A stretch of DNA of 64,000 nt from Tautonia sociabilis (lineage in GTDB: Bacteria > Planctomycetota > Planctomycetia > Isosphaerales > Isosphaeraceae), in assembly GCF_003977685.1 (NCBI RefSeq), contig NZ_RYZH01000003.1, positions 163,023-227,022 of the forward strand, in the 5' to 3' direction. Below, one piece after another: positions 9,496-19,011 of this stretch. Position 1 is the first letter of the stretch; every line of letters begins with the position of its first letter. A program made the position numbers and the translations under genes. The notes under the pieces were generated by a model. The model was not told the origin of the DNA. It saw nothing but the letters and a program-made list of their open reading frames with translations, and made no database searches.

Positions 9496-10050
9496 TCAGT
9501 TCACGGTCGGATCCTCGGGAAGCTCCTCGATCCCCAGCGCATTGGCGAGGATCGAGGCCGAGACGCGCCGCATGATCGCTTCCCACATCGACGCATCCCC
9601 CCCCTCCAGCACGAGCGTGATGTCGGCGGGGGTGAAGACCCAGGATTCCTGGGCGAGCTCCATCTCGAGCTGCCCGGCACCCCAGCCCGCATAGTTCGCC
9701 AGGAAGAGGGAGGGCTCGGCCCGCTGCCGGATCAGATCCCGGATCTTTTCCGGGTCGACCGTGGTGAACAGGCCCTCGATCACCTCCTGATCGCCGAGCG
9801 CCGCCACCGAGTGCAAGGCCATCAGCGGCCCGGGGACCGGGCCGCCGAGGAAGATCGGTTTCTCCCAGTCCTCGACCTCGTCAAAGACCTCCTCGGAGAT
9901 CTTTGCGATCGTCGCGCCGGTGGGCCGGTTCAGGATGACTCCCGCCGCACCGGCCTCGGAATGCTCGATGATCAGGAGGACGGTCCGGACGAAGTTCGGG
10001 TCGGAGAGGGACCGGGAGGCGACGAGGAAATGTCCCTTCAAACTCTTCAT
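9496..10050 (-). CDS. algH: YqgE/AlgH family protein (UPF0301)
   Basis: 184 residues, the family's usual length. Seen: GHFLVASRSLSDPNF at the N-terminus, VLLIIEHSEAGAAGVILNRPT, IFLGGPV.GPLMALHS, FLANYAGWGAGQLEMEL and SWVF; these are the conserved blocks of this family. The biochemical function is not established; in Pseudomonas the gene name comes from an effect on alginate regulation. It lies downstream of coaX (104-base gap) on the same strand and 53 bases upstream of the broken sulfatase. The ATG at 10050 opens directly at the conserved MKSLKGHFLVA start, so the start is secure. Confidence 0.92.
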   Translation of the reverse strand: MKSLKGHFLVASRSLSDPNFVRTVLLIIEHSEAGAAGVILNRPTGATIAKISEEVFDEVEDWEKPIFLGGPVPGPLMALHSVAALGDQEVIEGLFTTVDPEKIRDLIRQRAEPSLFLANYAGWGAGQLEMELAQESWVFTPADITLVLEGGDASMWEAIMRRVSASILANALGIEELPEDPTVN

Positions 10051-10154
10051 CGCGATCGGGTTCCACGGTTCGCGATCCGTCCGGCGCCGGGGAGCCTCCT
10101 GGAAGGGCCGGGCCTGTCGCGGCCGATTCTAACGGCTCGGACAGGCGGCGTCGA

Positions 10155-10952
10155 TCACCCGCTTTCCGGGTGTGGACTGCGAGATTCGCTTCCCCAGGCC
10201 ACGGCGACGAGGAGCCCTCGCAGGACGAGGGACGGCTCGATCCAGGGGTGTTCCCGGCCGAGAAGCATCGCCAGGGCCGGGGCGTCGCCTCCGGTCCAGG
10301 CCACCCAGGGATCTCGGTCGAAACCCTCCGACTGTCGAGCGATCAGCTCCCGGATGGCGCCGACTGTCCCCCAGACGATCCCGGCACGCAGCGCCGGCTC
10401 GGGAGATGCCCCCCAGGGGGGCAGGGGGGCCTCCGGGATCGTCGGCCCGACCTCCGGGAGTTGTGCCGTCCCACTCCGGAGCGACCGGGACGCCAGCCCC
10501 GGCCCGATCGCGATTGCCCCCCCCGCCCAGCAGCCGTCGGCCTCGATCCGCTCGACCGTGATCGCGGTGCCGCACTGCACCACGATCCCCGGCCCGATCC
10601 TCCCGGCCCGATCCAACGCCGCCAGGACGGCCAGCGCCCGATCGGCCCCGGTGCGAGACGGGGCTTCCAGGCGATGACACACAGGCACGTCGTTCGCCGA
10701 TCGGAACCACCGGATCGGGCCGATCCCGAGACGGCCCAGCATCTCCCCGATCCGATCCGCCGCCGGCGGATTGACCGAGGCGATGGCCACCCCAGCGGCC
10801 TCGATCGCCGAGAGTCGGTCCCCCAACGACTCCCAGGTCGAACCGTCCGAGAGGCTCCCGGCCCAGGACCATCGGATCACGCCATCGGCGTTGGCACATC
10901 CCGCCTTGATCCGGGTGTTTCCCACGTCGATCAACACGATCGAACTCGCCAA
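10155..10952 (-). CDS. coaX: type III pantothenate kinase
   Basis: CoaX phosphorylates pantothenate, the first step of coenzyme A synthesis, in the cytoplasm. Seen: N-terminal phosphate-loop IDVGNTRIKAG, the TGADRALAVLAA block, and GIVVQCGTAITVERI with the acidic, GTA-type motif of the ASKHA fold. With a start at the TTG of 10952 (GAGAGGG lies 7 bases upstream) the protein has 265 residues, the normal size; a further-upstream TTG at 11021 would add 23 residues without family similarity. There is no ATG in a suitable place. It follows obgE on the same strand with a 74-base gap, so it is probably in that operon. Confidence 0.88.
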   Translation of the reverse strand: MASSIVLIDVGNTRIKAGCANADGVIRWSWAGSLSDGSTWESLGDRLSAIEAAGVAIASVNPPAADRIGEMLGRLGIGPIRWFRSANDVPVCHRLEAPSRTGADRALAVLAALDRAGRIGPGIVVQCGTAITVERIEADGCWAGGAIAIGPGLASRSLRSGTAQLPEVGPTIPEAPLPPWGASPEPALRAGIVWGTVGAIRELIARQSEGFDRDPWVAWTGGDAPALAMLLGREHPWIEPSLVLRGLLVAVAWGSESRSPHPESG

Positions 10953-11026
10953 CGAAGTGCCCTCTCGAATGGCTCGGGCGATCCTCCCGCCCTCAGGTGC
11001 CCAGGACCTCGCCGGCCGCAACCGGG

Positions 11027-12422
<1,396 letters not shown>

Positions 12423-12824
12423 CGCGGAGTGACCTCAACCTCGATCGTTCCAACGCCGCACTCCCGGCCGCCCGCTCGGGTCGACCGGTGCGGGGCGAAT
12501 TGTGATGGCCCCGCCGGAACGAACCATTCTACCCCCACGATCACTCGGCCGACAAGGCCGCCTCCGCTGGCGCCCGCCTTCACCACCAGGATGCATTTGG
12601 CCATCGCCTTTGGTTCTCGAAGGTTCTCGAATCCAGGAGTCTCAGGCTGACGGGCTCGCCTCGGGTCGCCCCTGGATTCCAGGAGGGGGACTCGCCAGCC
12701 GCAGGAACCGATCGCCCCTGTCGTGCCTCGGAGGCGAATTGACCGGACGAGGCCCCCGACGCCACAATGCGGAAGCACCGCGCCTGGACGCCAAGACCGC
12801 AAGGGGATCGAGAGCCTTCCGCTC
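12423..12824. promoter_or_regulatory. divergent intergenic region between rpmA and apgM
   Basis: 402 bases between divergent genes. It should hold the promoter of the ribosomal/obg operon on one side and of apgM on the other. No rplU, small ORF with family-like sequence, or clear promoter hexamers were recognised. Confidence 0.4.
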
Positions 12825-14036
12825 ATGAACCAGCAGGACCTGATCGCGCAGCTTCGGGAAGACAACGGCACCAAGATCGTCATGCTGGTCGCCGACGGCC
12901 TGGGGGGCCTGCCCATCGAGCCCGGAGGCCCGACCGAACTGGAGGAGGCCCGGACGCCGAACCTCGACCGGCTGGCGAAGGAGGGGACCGTCGGCCTGAG
13001 CATCCCGGTCGCTCCGGGGATCGCCCCCGGATCGGGGCCGGGGCACCTGGGCCTCTTCGGGTTCGACCCGATCGAGCACCAGATCGGCCGAGGGGTGCTC
13101 GAGGCGCTCGGCATTGGCGTGGAGGTCGGCCCGAAGGACGTCGCCATCCGGGGGAACTTTTGCACGATCGACGCCGAGGGCCGGGTCACCGACCGTCGCG
13201 CCGGCCGCATCCCGAGCGAGGTCGGCGAGCGACTCGTCGCCAAGCTGGCCGAGGGGGTGAAAATCGACGGCGTTGAGACCCTGGTCGCGCCGGTCCGCGA
13301 GTATCGCCTCGTCGTCCGGTTCCGGGGGGAGGGCCTGGGCGACCGCGTGGCCGACACCGACCCGCTTCAGACCGGCCTGCATCCGCTCGCGCCGAAGGCG
13401 ACCGACCCGGGCTCGGAGAAGACCGCCCGAGTCGCCGCCGAGTTTCTCCGCCAGGCCAAGGAGATCCTCAAGGACGAGCAGCCGGCCAACTTCCTGATGA
13501 TGCGGGGGTTCGCCAAGTTCCCCGCGATCTCCACGATGGAGGAGGTCTACGGCCTCCGATCAGCCGCGATCGCCGTCTATCCCATGTACCGAGGCCTCGC
13601 CAGGCTCGTGGGCATGACGGTCGTCGAGCCCGGCAAGACCATCGCCGACCAGTTCGCCGTGGCCAGGGAGCAGTGGGGGAAGTACGACTTCTTCTTCATC
13701 CACTACAAGTACACCGACAGCACCGGCGAAGACGGCAACTTCGCCAAGAAGGTTGAGGTGATCGAGGCCCTCGACGCCGAGCTTCCGAAGCTCATGGAGC
13801 TGAAGCCCGACGTCCTGATCGTCACCGGGGACCACTCGACTCCCAGCCGGATGAAGTCGCACAGCTTCCACCCGGTCCCCTTGCTGATCTGGGCCCCGGC
13901 CACTGTCCGGCCGGACGAGGTGACCTCCTTTGGCGAGCGCCCGTGCATCCGGGGCGGCCTTGGCCAGATCCTCGCGAAGCACATCATGCCCCTGGCCATG
14001 GCCCACGCCGGCCGCCTTCAGAAATTCGGGGCCTGA
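12825..14036 (+). CDS. apgM: 2,3-bisphosphoglycerate-independent phosphoglycerate mutase, archaeal type
   Basis: 403 residues of the alkaline-phosphatase superfamily; interconverts 3- and 2-phosphoglycerate in glycolysis and gluconeogenesis. Seen: IVMLVADGLGGLP (first metal-binding Asp), TPNLDRLAKEG with the following GPGHLGLFGFDP, IRGNFCTID, LMMRGFAKFP, FFFIHYKYTDSTGEDG, and the metal-binding VTGDHSTPSRMKSHSFHPVPLLIW. These define the ApgM subgroup rather than the longer GpmI. The ATG at 12825 begins about 15 residues before the first motif; the 34 upstream in-frame codons look non-coding. It stands alone and converges on the aspartyl-protease pair across a hairpin at 14061-14099. Confidence 0.95.
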   Translation: MNQQDLIAQLREDNGTKIVMLVADGLGGLPIEPGGPTELEEARTPNLDRLAKEGTVGLSIPVAPGIAPGSGPGHLGLFGFDPIEHQIGRGVLEALGIGVEVGPKDVAIRGNFCTIDAEGRVTDRRAGRIPSEVGERLVAKLAEGVKIDGVETLVAPVREYRLVVRFRGEGLGDRVADTDPLQTGLHPLAPKATDPGSEKTARVAAEFLRQAKEILKDEQPANFLMMRGFAKFPAISTMEEVYGLRSAAIAVYPMYRGLARLVGMTVVEPGKTIADQFAVAREQWGKYDFFFIHYKYTDSTGEDGNFAKKVEVIEALDAELPKLMELKPDVLIVTGDHSTPSRMKSHSFHPVPLLIWAPATVRPDEVTSFGERPCIRGGLGQILAKHIMPLAMAHAGRLQKFGA

Positions 14037-14060
14037 GGCCGAAGCGGTTCCATCGACCAA

Positions 14061-14099
14061 CGGGGGCCGCGACCGGGCGATTGGAGGTCGCTTCCCCCG
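14061..14099. terminator. hairpin between convergent apgM and PDZ protein gene
   Basis: CGGGGG..GCGACC (14061-14074) pairs with GGTCGC..CCCCCG (14086-14099): 12 base pairs interrupted by a 2x2 mismatch, with an 11-base loop. No U-tract. The position in a 106-base gap between convergent genes suggests a bidirectional terminator. Confidence 0.5.
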
Positions 14100-14142
14100 A
14101 GGGTCTCCTCGAATCAATTGGCCGATCGACGAGGCGAGGGCC

Positions 14143-14985
14143 TCAGATACCCGCCTTCGGCGTGACCTCGACGGCGATCTCCTCCCCCTCCCGACGGACG
14201 AGGATCGTGATCGGTTCTCCCGGGGAGAGCTTCGACGCCGCGTAATAGGCATCGCCGATGTTGGTCGTCCACCGGCCGTCGATGGACGTGATCACGTCGC
14301 CAACCCGCAGGCCGGCGGACTCGGCGGGAGAGCCGGTCAGGACCGACGCCACGGTGACGCCCTCGGTCCCATCCGCCTCGGTGTCTTCCAGCTCGATACC
14401 AACCAGCGCCGCCGGTTCCAGAACGATCCGGCGGGCGACCTTGGGGCCCATCAGCCGGTCGGGGAGGCCGCCGAGGAAGTCCCGGATCTCGTGATCGACC
14501 GGCTCGAACGCCATCGTCTTCGCCTGATAATCGATCGTCGTTTTATATCGGGCGAAGAACGAGTGGCCGACCAGCCCGTCGATTGGCTTGCCGAGGATGT
14601 CGCCGAGCGCGTTGACGACCGGGTGATCCATCACGATCACCGGCACGTCCTCAGCCGACAGGTCCCCGACCTGCAAGCGCTCCACCTCCGCCTCGCCCCG
14701 GGCGGCGAAGAGGAAGGTGAACGGGGACTTCGCGTCGATCAGCCCGGAGACCTTCGCGGCCCGGTTGCTGATGAGGGTCACGGGGGAGCCGACGTCGAAG
14801 ATGAGCCGGAACGGGCCCTCGCCGTTGAGCGAGACCTCGACCACCATGTGGTTCGACGGCAGCATCTCAAATGGCACCTCGACCCGGGCGTCCGCCCTGG
14901 GACCGGGCTCGGCCCGGCCGATGGCGGCGAACAGGGAGGCGGCGACGATCGGTGCCGCCATCACCACGACTCGGCAGGTCGTCAT
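14143..14985 (-). CDS. secreted retropepsin-like/PDZ protein with altered active-site motif
   Basis: 280 residues. N-terminal signal peptide (MTTCRVVVMAAPIVAASLFAA). Middle: retropepsin-like fold with FRLIFDVGSPVTLIS, where the usual D-T/S-G triad reads DVG, then GLVGHSFFARYKTTIDYQ, the paired strand typical of gag-polyprotein-type aspartyl proteases. C-terminal PDZ at about residues 190-275 (TVASVLTGSPAESAGLRVGDVITSIDG). It starts 4 bases after the stop of a paralogue (14990-15895), so the two are almost certainly co-transcribed. Substitution in the catalytic triad suggests reduced or lost protease activity, leaving a binding or scaffold role. Export to periplasm or surface is inferred from the signal peptide. 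Confidence 0.75.
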   Translation of the reverse strand: MTTCRVVVMAAPIVAASLFAAIGRAEPGPRADARVEVPFEMLPSNHMVVEVSLNGEGPFRLIFDVGSPVTLISNRAAKVSGLIDAKSPFTFLFAARGEAEVERLQVGDLSAEDVPVIVMDHPVVNALGDILGKPIDGLVGHSFFARYKTTIDYQAKTMAFEPVDHEIRDFLGGLPDRLMGPKVARRIVLEPAALVGIELEDTEADGTEGVTVASVLTGSPAESAGLRVGDVITSIDGRWTTNIGDAYYAASKLSPGEPITILVRREGEEIAVEVTPKAGI

Positions 14986-14989
14986 CGCG

Positions 14990-15895
14990 TCACAGCCCCT
15001 TTCCGGCGGTGAGGGTCAGCTCCCGGATCTCAGTCTCGACGTCCCCCTCGGCTCCCCCCTTCGGGCGGATCCGGAGCGAGACGCGGTCCCCCGGCTCGAT
15101 TCGGGAGACGGCCACCCGTGCGTCGTCGATCGAGTCGATGTCCCGTCCCAGGAGTCGGACCAGGCGGTCCCCCGCGACGATCCCCACTCCCTCCGCGGGG
15201 GATCCGGGCAAGACGCCCGACACCGTGACGACCCCCTCGGATTCGCTCAGCTCCAGTCCGAGGAAGCCCCGGGGGATCAACGTATCCTCCGGTTGCTTGC
15301 CCACGAACACGGCCGCGAGTTTGGCCACGCCCCCCAGCAGGCTCATCGCCTGCACCTCCGCCGGGGCGTTCGCCCGCCGACGCCCCGGGTCGGGCATGTC
15401 CTCCGGCTCGAAATCCAGCCGGGTCCACGTCATCCGGTCGTCGGTCGGGTCGAGCTCGATCCGGAAGCGCGAGAGCACGTTGAAGCCGAGCATGCCGTCG
15501 ATCCGCACGCCCGGCAGCCCCAGCGCGTTCATCCCGACGAGCTGGAACAGGTCCTCCACGCGGGATTGGACCGACTCCAGGACGGCTCCCCCCTCGAACT
15601 CGATCCGGTCGACCCGGGTGAAGTAGTGCTCCTCATCCGGTTCCAGGCCAGCCGCCTCGGCCGCCTCTTCGGAGAGGAAGAGAGCGGGGGCCCCGGTGTC
15701 GACGACCAGGTTGAACGGTCCCCGGCCGTTGATTCGGCATCGGACGATGTGATGGTTCGTCTCGGTTAATCGGTACGGCACGCGGAACGACTGGCCAACC
15801 TGCCCGTCCTGCGCCCCGTCTTCGGTCGCCGGGACCGGCGAGAGGCCGATGGTCGCGAGGACCAGGCCGACTCTCAGGATCCGGGAATGCAACAT
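14990..15895 (-). CDS. secreted retropepsin-like aspartyl protease with PDZ domain
   Basis: 301 residues and a paralogue of the next gene downstream. Signal-like N-terminus (LRVGLVLATIGLSPVPA). Retropepsin-like domain with the intact motif FNLVVDTGAPALFLSEEAA, and the later strand GMLGFNVLSRFRIELD. A PDZ domain follows at about residues 205-295 (VSGVLPGSPAEGVGIVAGDRL). Retropepsins act as dimers, one DTG per subunit; whether this one pairs with itself or with its DVG-bearing neighbour is unknown. The ATG at 15895 is chosen because the signal peptide starts there; a TTG 18 bases upstream is also open. It is the first gene of a two-gene operon, divergent from the flippase gene. Confidence 0.78.
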   Translation of the reverse strand: MLHSRILRVGLVLATIGLSPVPATEDGAQDGQVGQSFRVPYRLTETNHHIVRCRINGRGPFNLVVDTGAPALFLSEEAAEAAGLEPDEEHYFTRVDRIEFEGGAVLESVQSRVEDLFQLVGMNALGLPGVRIDGMLGFNVLSRFRIELDPTDDRMTWTRLDFEPEDMPDPGRRRANAPAEVQAMSLLGGVAKLAAVFVGKQPEDTLIPRGFLGLELSESEGVVTVSGVLPGSPAEGVGIVAGDRLVRLLGRDIDSIDDARVAVSRIEPGDRVSLRIRPKGGAEGDVETEIRELTLTAGKGL

Positions 15896-16183
15896 CGCCG
15901 TCTCGCCTCGCAACGGTGCGGTCTCCTGGGGTCTGACCTCCCGACCTCCTTGCCGTTATCATAGGGGGGGCGGGAGCGATCGACCAGGGACGTCCCGTCT
16001 CCTCATCTCCTCTTCTGGGGTTGGGATCCGACGAGCGCAGGGGCGTCGTCGGGCGGCCCGTGGTCGGCGTTCGAACCCGAGATTGCCCTACCCCGATCCC
16101 CCCCCGGCCGGCTAAGATACCCTTGAGCGCGCCGACCCCGGCGCGGATCGAGCAGGACGCCGCGAACTCGGGGACGGAATCCC

Positions 16184-17833
16184 GTGAGCACCACCACGTT
16201 GAACTCGGCGACCGAGCCACCTCCCCCGATCTCGGATTCCCCGACTCCCGGGATCTCCGGGCGATCCCTCCCGCCGATCCTGGGCCGGTTGCTCAGCGGC
16301 ACCTTCTGGCTGGCGCTGCGGACCCCCTTGCAGGCCGTCACCGGCTTCTGGAGCGTCCCCCTCATCATCGGAGCGTTCGGCGATGGACCGAGTGGCGCCT
16401 ACCGCTTCGCCTGGGGATTGGGCTTCTTCCAGTTCCTGCTCGAATTCGGCATGAGTTCCGCGCTCCAGCGCGAGATCTCCGAACGCTGGACCCGGGGCGA
16501 CCGCGACGGGGTCGACCGAGCGATCACCTGCGGCGCGCTCTTCTACGCGGTGATCGCCCTGGTTCAGGCGGTGGTCCTGATGGCCGTGGCCTACGGAGCG
16601 ATCCCGCATGCCCGCTTCTCCGGGCCGGACGAATACCGCCTGATCGTCCAGCTCCTCTGGCTGCAGGCCCTCACGGCCCCGTTCTACGGCATCAGTGTGG
16701 TCGTCTCCTGCATTCTCCAGGCGGCCCGGCGCTACGAGGTGATGCCGAGGTTCGAACTGCTGATCGTGGCCATCCGCTTCGTCGCCCTGCTCGGCGGGGT
16801 CGCGATCGGCGCCGGTCTGCTGACGATCGTCATCACACAGACGGTCCTCACCATCGGCCTGAGCCTCGGCCCGGCCGTCTGGGTGATTGGCCGAGAGCTG
16901 GACTACCGGCCTCGGTTCGTCCGGGTTGGCTTCGACGACTTCCGGAACCTCGTGCAGTTCAGCGTCTACATGTTCCTCGTCCAGCTGAGTGTGGTCCTGG
17001 CCGATAAGATCGACACCACGGTCCTCGGCTTCGCCCTGGACGACGCCGCGAAGGCCGAGACGGTCTACTGGGCGGTCAGCAGTCCCTTCCTCCAGCTCCG
17101 GCAGATGGGCTGGACGCTGGCGTACTTCGTCATGCCCGCCGTGGCGAGCCTGGCCGCGGTCGGGGATCGGGAGGGGCTGGAACGCGTCACCTACGATGGG
17201 GCCCGGATGCACTCGGCGGCGGTGCTGCTCGTCGGGCTGCTGGCCTTCGTCTACGCTGGCCCGTTCCTGGAGCTCTGGGTCGGCGGCAGGTTCCCGGGCC
17301 AGGTGCCGGAGCTGGTTCGGCTGATGCGGCTGTTCCTCGTCGCGGCCCTGCCGCTGTTCGTGGCGGTGCATGTGCAGGCGGCGACGGGACTGGGAAGGCT
17401 CCGGTTGATCGCCGTCGCCGCGCTGATCGGGGGCGTGATCAACCTGCCCCTGAGCTACGCCCTGACCCTTCGGCTTGGTGTCTCGGGGGTGATCTGGGGA
17501 ACGGTCCTGACGACACTCGTCTCCAACCTGCTGGTTCCCGCGATCTACAGCTTCCGCGTCCTCGGCGTCAGGTTTGGCACCTATCTCCGACGCACCCTGC
17601 TCGCCCCCTCGGTCGGGGCGATGGCCCTGCTCGGGGCCTGCTGGCTCCTCGGTGCCGTTGCGATCTCGGCCGAGCCCCGGGGCGACGACCTCCTGGGGCG
17701 GTTGTTCCCGTTTGCCCTCCATCTCGGAGTGGGATCGCTTGCCTTCGCGGCCGGCTATGTCCTCGTGCCGGTCGGACGGAAGGACGTGACCCGGATCCTG
17801 GACCGGATCCGGGCGAGACTGGCCGCCTCCTGA
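16184..17833 (+). CDS. polysaccharide flippase of the MOP/Wzx type
   Basis: 549 residues with about twelve to fourteen hydrophobic segments along the chain, for example ALFYAVIALVQAVVLMAVAY, LLTIVITQTVLTIGL and LALRTPLQAVTGFW at the first helix. The pattern (PLIIGAFGDGPSGAYRFAWG, FGMSSALQREISE, ADKIDTTVLGF) is that of oligosaccharide/lipid-linked repeat-unit flippases. It would move undecaprenyl-linked sugars across the inner membrane. The start is GTG at 16184 at the head of a Pro/Ser-rich cytoplasmic tail. No glycosyltransferases lie next to it; two small membrane-protein genes follow on the same strand. Confidence 0.85.
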   Translation: MSTTTLNSATEPPPPISDSPTPGISGRSLPPILGRLLSGTFWLALRTPLQAVTGFWSVPLIIGAFGDGPSGAYRFAWGLGFFQFLLEFGMSSALQREISERWTRGDRDGVDRAITCGALFYAVIALVQAVVLMAVAYGAIPHARFSGPDEYRLIVQLLWLQALTAPFYGISVVVSCILQAARRYEVMPRFELLIVAIRFVALLGGVAIGAGLLTIVITQTVLTIGLSLGPAVWVIGRELDYRPRFVRVGFDDFRNLVQFSVYMFLVQLSVVLADKIDTTVLGFALDDAAKAETVYWAVSSPFLQLRQMGWTLAYFVMPAVASLAAVGDREGLERVTYDGARMHSAAVLLVGLLAFVYAGPFLELWVGGRFPGQVPELVRLMRLFLVAALPLFVAVHVQAATGLGRLRLIAVAALIGGVINLPLSYALTLRLGVSGVIWGTVLTTLVSNLLVPAIYSFRVLGVRFGTYLRRTLLAPSVGAMALLGACWLLGAVAISAEPRGDDLLGRLFPFALHLGVGSLAFAAGYVLVPVGRKDVTRILDRIRARLAAS

Positions 17834-17861
17834 CCGGAGCCCTCGCCCCGGAGAGTCGCCG

Positions 17862-18413
17862 ATGCCCCTCGACGAGCCCGACGGCGATCGCAAGCCGACC
17901 CTCCGGCTCCATCTCTCGGCCGCGGGCCCCGAGGTGTCTCCCCGAGGTGTGTCCGGCTCGCGATTCGTCCTCGGCGCCGTTCTCGTTCTGCTCGGCTGCT
18001 GGGGGGCGATCTCCCTCGCCTTTGACGCCTGGCGGGCCGGAGTCCGAGAGCGGATCGCCTACGGCATGGATCAGGTCGTCCCGGTCCTCCGGCCGATGGC
18101 GGACGTGTCTCCTCCAGGCCTCGATCCTCCAGGATGGCGGGAGGCGGTGGATGCCTCCGAGGAAATGCTCCGAGAGGTCGTCGGCACCGGCCGGCTCGAC
18201 CGGTCGCGGCTGGACGCCCTTCGGCTCGACCTGTCGCGTCGGGTCGATCGGGCGGCCCGATCCCCGGAATCGGCCCCGACCATCCTGGCGTCCATCTGGG
18301 ACGAGATGGCCCGGATCACGCTCCTGCGGCCGGAAACGAAACGCCCCGGGATCCTGCCTCCCCCGAGGCGGATCGCACGCCCCCCCGCCAACCCGTCGGA
18401 TCGGGTCCCATGA
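17862..18413 (+). CDS. single-pass membrane protein of unknown function
   Basis: 183 residues, not recognised. A short charged N-terminus is followed by one hydrophobic segment (FVLGAVLVLLGCWGAISLAF, about residues 35-54), then a mainly charged, helical soluble part and a Pro/Arg-rich tail. GGAGAG precedes the ATG by about 8 bases. Its stop overlaps the start of the next gene as ATGA (18410-18413), so the two are translationally coupled, and it lies 28 bases after the flippase stop. A role with the flippase or with the cold-shock/DUF1294 protein is possible but not shown. Confidence 0.65.
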   Translation: MPLDEPDGDRKPTLRLHLSAAGPEVSPRGVSGSRFVLGAVLVLLGCWGAISLAFDAWRAGVRERIAYGMDQVVPVLRPMADVSPPGLDPPGWREAVDASEEMLREVVGTGRLDRSRLDALRLDLSRRVDRAARSPESAPTILASIWDEMARITLLRPETKRPGILPPPRRIARPPANPSDRVP

Positions 18414-18967
18414 CAATCGAGGCCCACGGCGTGGTCGTCGCATTCGACCAGGAGAAGGGGTTCGGCTTCATCCGTTCCCATCGCGTTGCCGGGGACGTGT
18501 TCGTGCACGCCTCGGTCATCGAGGGGGACGGGCGTCTCGTCCCCGGCCAGCGCGTTCGCTTCCTGGCGGAGCCGACCGACCGCGGCCCTCGGGCCGTCCG
18601 GGCGTGGCCGGGATCGCAGGGGATGACTCCCGCGGCGGCGGCGTCCTCGCTGGTGATCGGGCCGGTCATCCTGGGAACGATCGCCCTGAGGATGGCCGGC
18701 CTGCCCCTCGTCGTCGCGTTCCTGGTGCCAATGAACCTCGCGACGATCGCCGTCTGGGCCTGGGACAAGCATCGCTCGGTCCGGGATGGCCGCCGCGTGC
18801 CCGAGCGGGCCCTGCTCGGCCTCGCGGCAATCGGCGGGTCGCTCGGTGCCCTGGTCGGCGTCTTCGGCCTGGGTCACAAGCGGCGGAAGGGTCGGTTCGT
18901 CCTCGCCCTGGCTGCGATCCTGGCGGCGCAGGCGGCCCTGGCCGCGGCGCTCCTCGCATCGGGCTGA
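18410..18967 (+). CDS. cold-shock domain / DUF1294 membrane fusion protein
   Basis: 185 residues. N-terminal cold-shock-like OB domain (residues 1-65): HGVVVAFDQEKGFGFIRSH with the RNP1-type GFGFI, then GDVFVHASVI. The C-terminal part has three to four hydrophobic segments and the DUF1294 signature VWAWDKHRSVRDGRRVPERALLG and GHKRRKGRF. The combination is known in several bacteria; the function is unknown, presumably a membrane-attached nucleic-acid binder. The ATG overlaps the previous gene's stop by 4 bases. It ends 45 bases before the convergent DUF1501 gene, with a strong hairpin between. Confidence 0.88.
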   Translation: MTIEAHGVVVAFDQEKGFGFIRSHRVAGDVFVHASVIEGDGRLVPGQRVRFLAEPTDRGPRAVRAWPGSQGMTPAAAASSLVIGPVILGTIALRMAGLPLVVAFLVPMNLATIAVWAWDKHRSVRDGRRVPERALLGLAAIGGSLGALVGVFGLGHKRRKGRFVLALAAILAAQAALAAALLASG

Positions 18968-18969
18968 CA

Positions 18970-19003
18970 CCGGGGGGAGTCCGGGAAACCCGGATCCCCC
19001 CGG
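18970..19003. terminator. strong bidirectional hairpin terminator
   Basis: The arm at 18970-18985 pairs with 18989-19003: 15 base pairs with one bulged G (18979) and an AAA loop. It begins three bases after the CSD/DUF1294 stop and ends nine bases before the DUF1501 stop on the other strand. No U-tract follows on either side. Confidence 0.65.
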
Positions 19004-19011
19004 CCTCCGGA

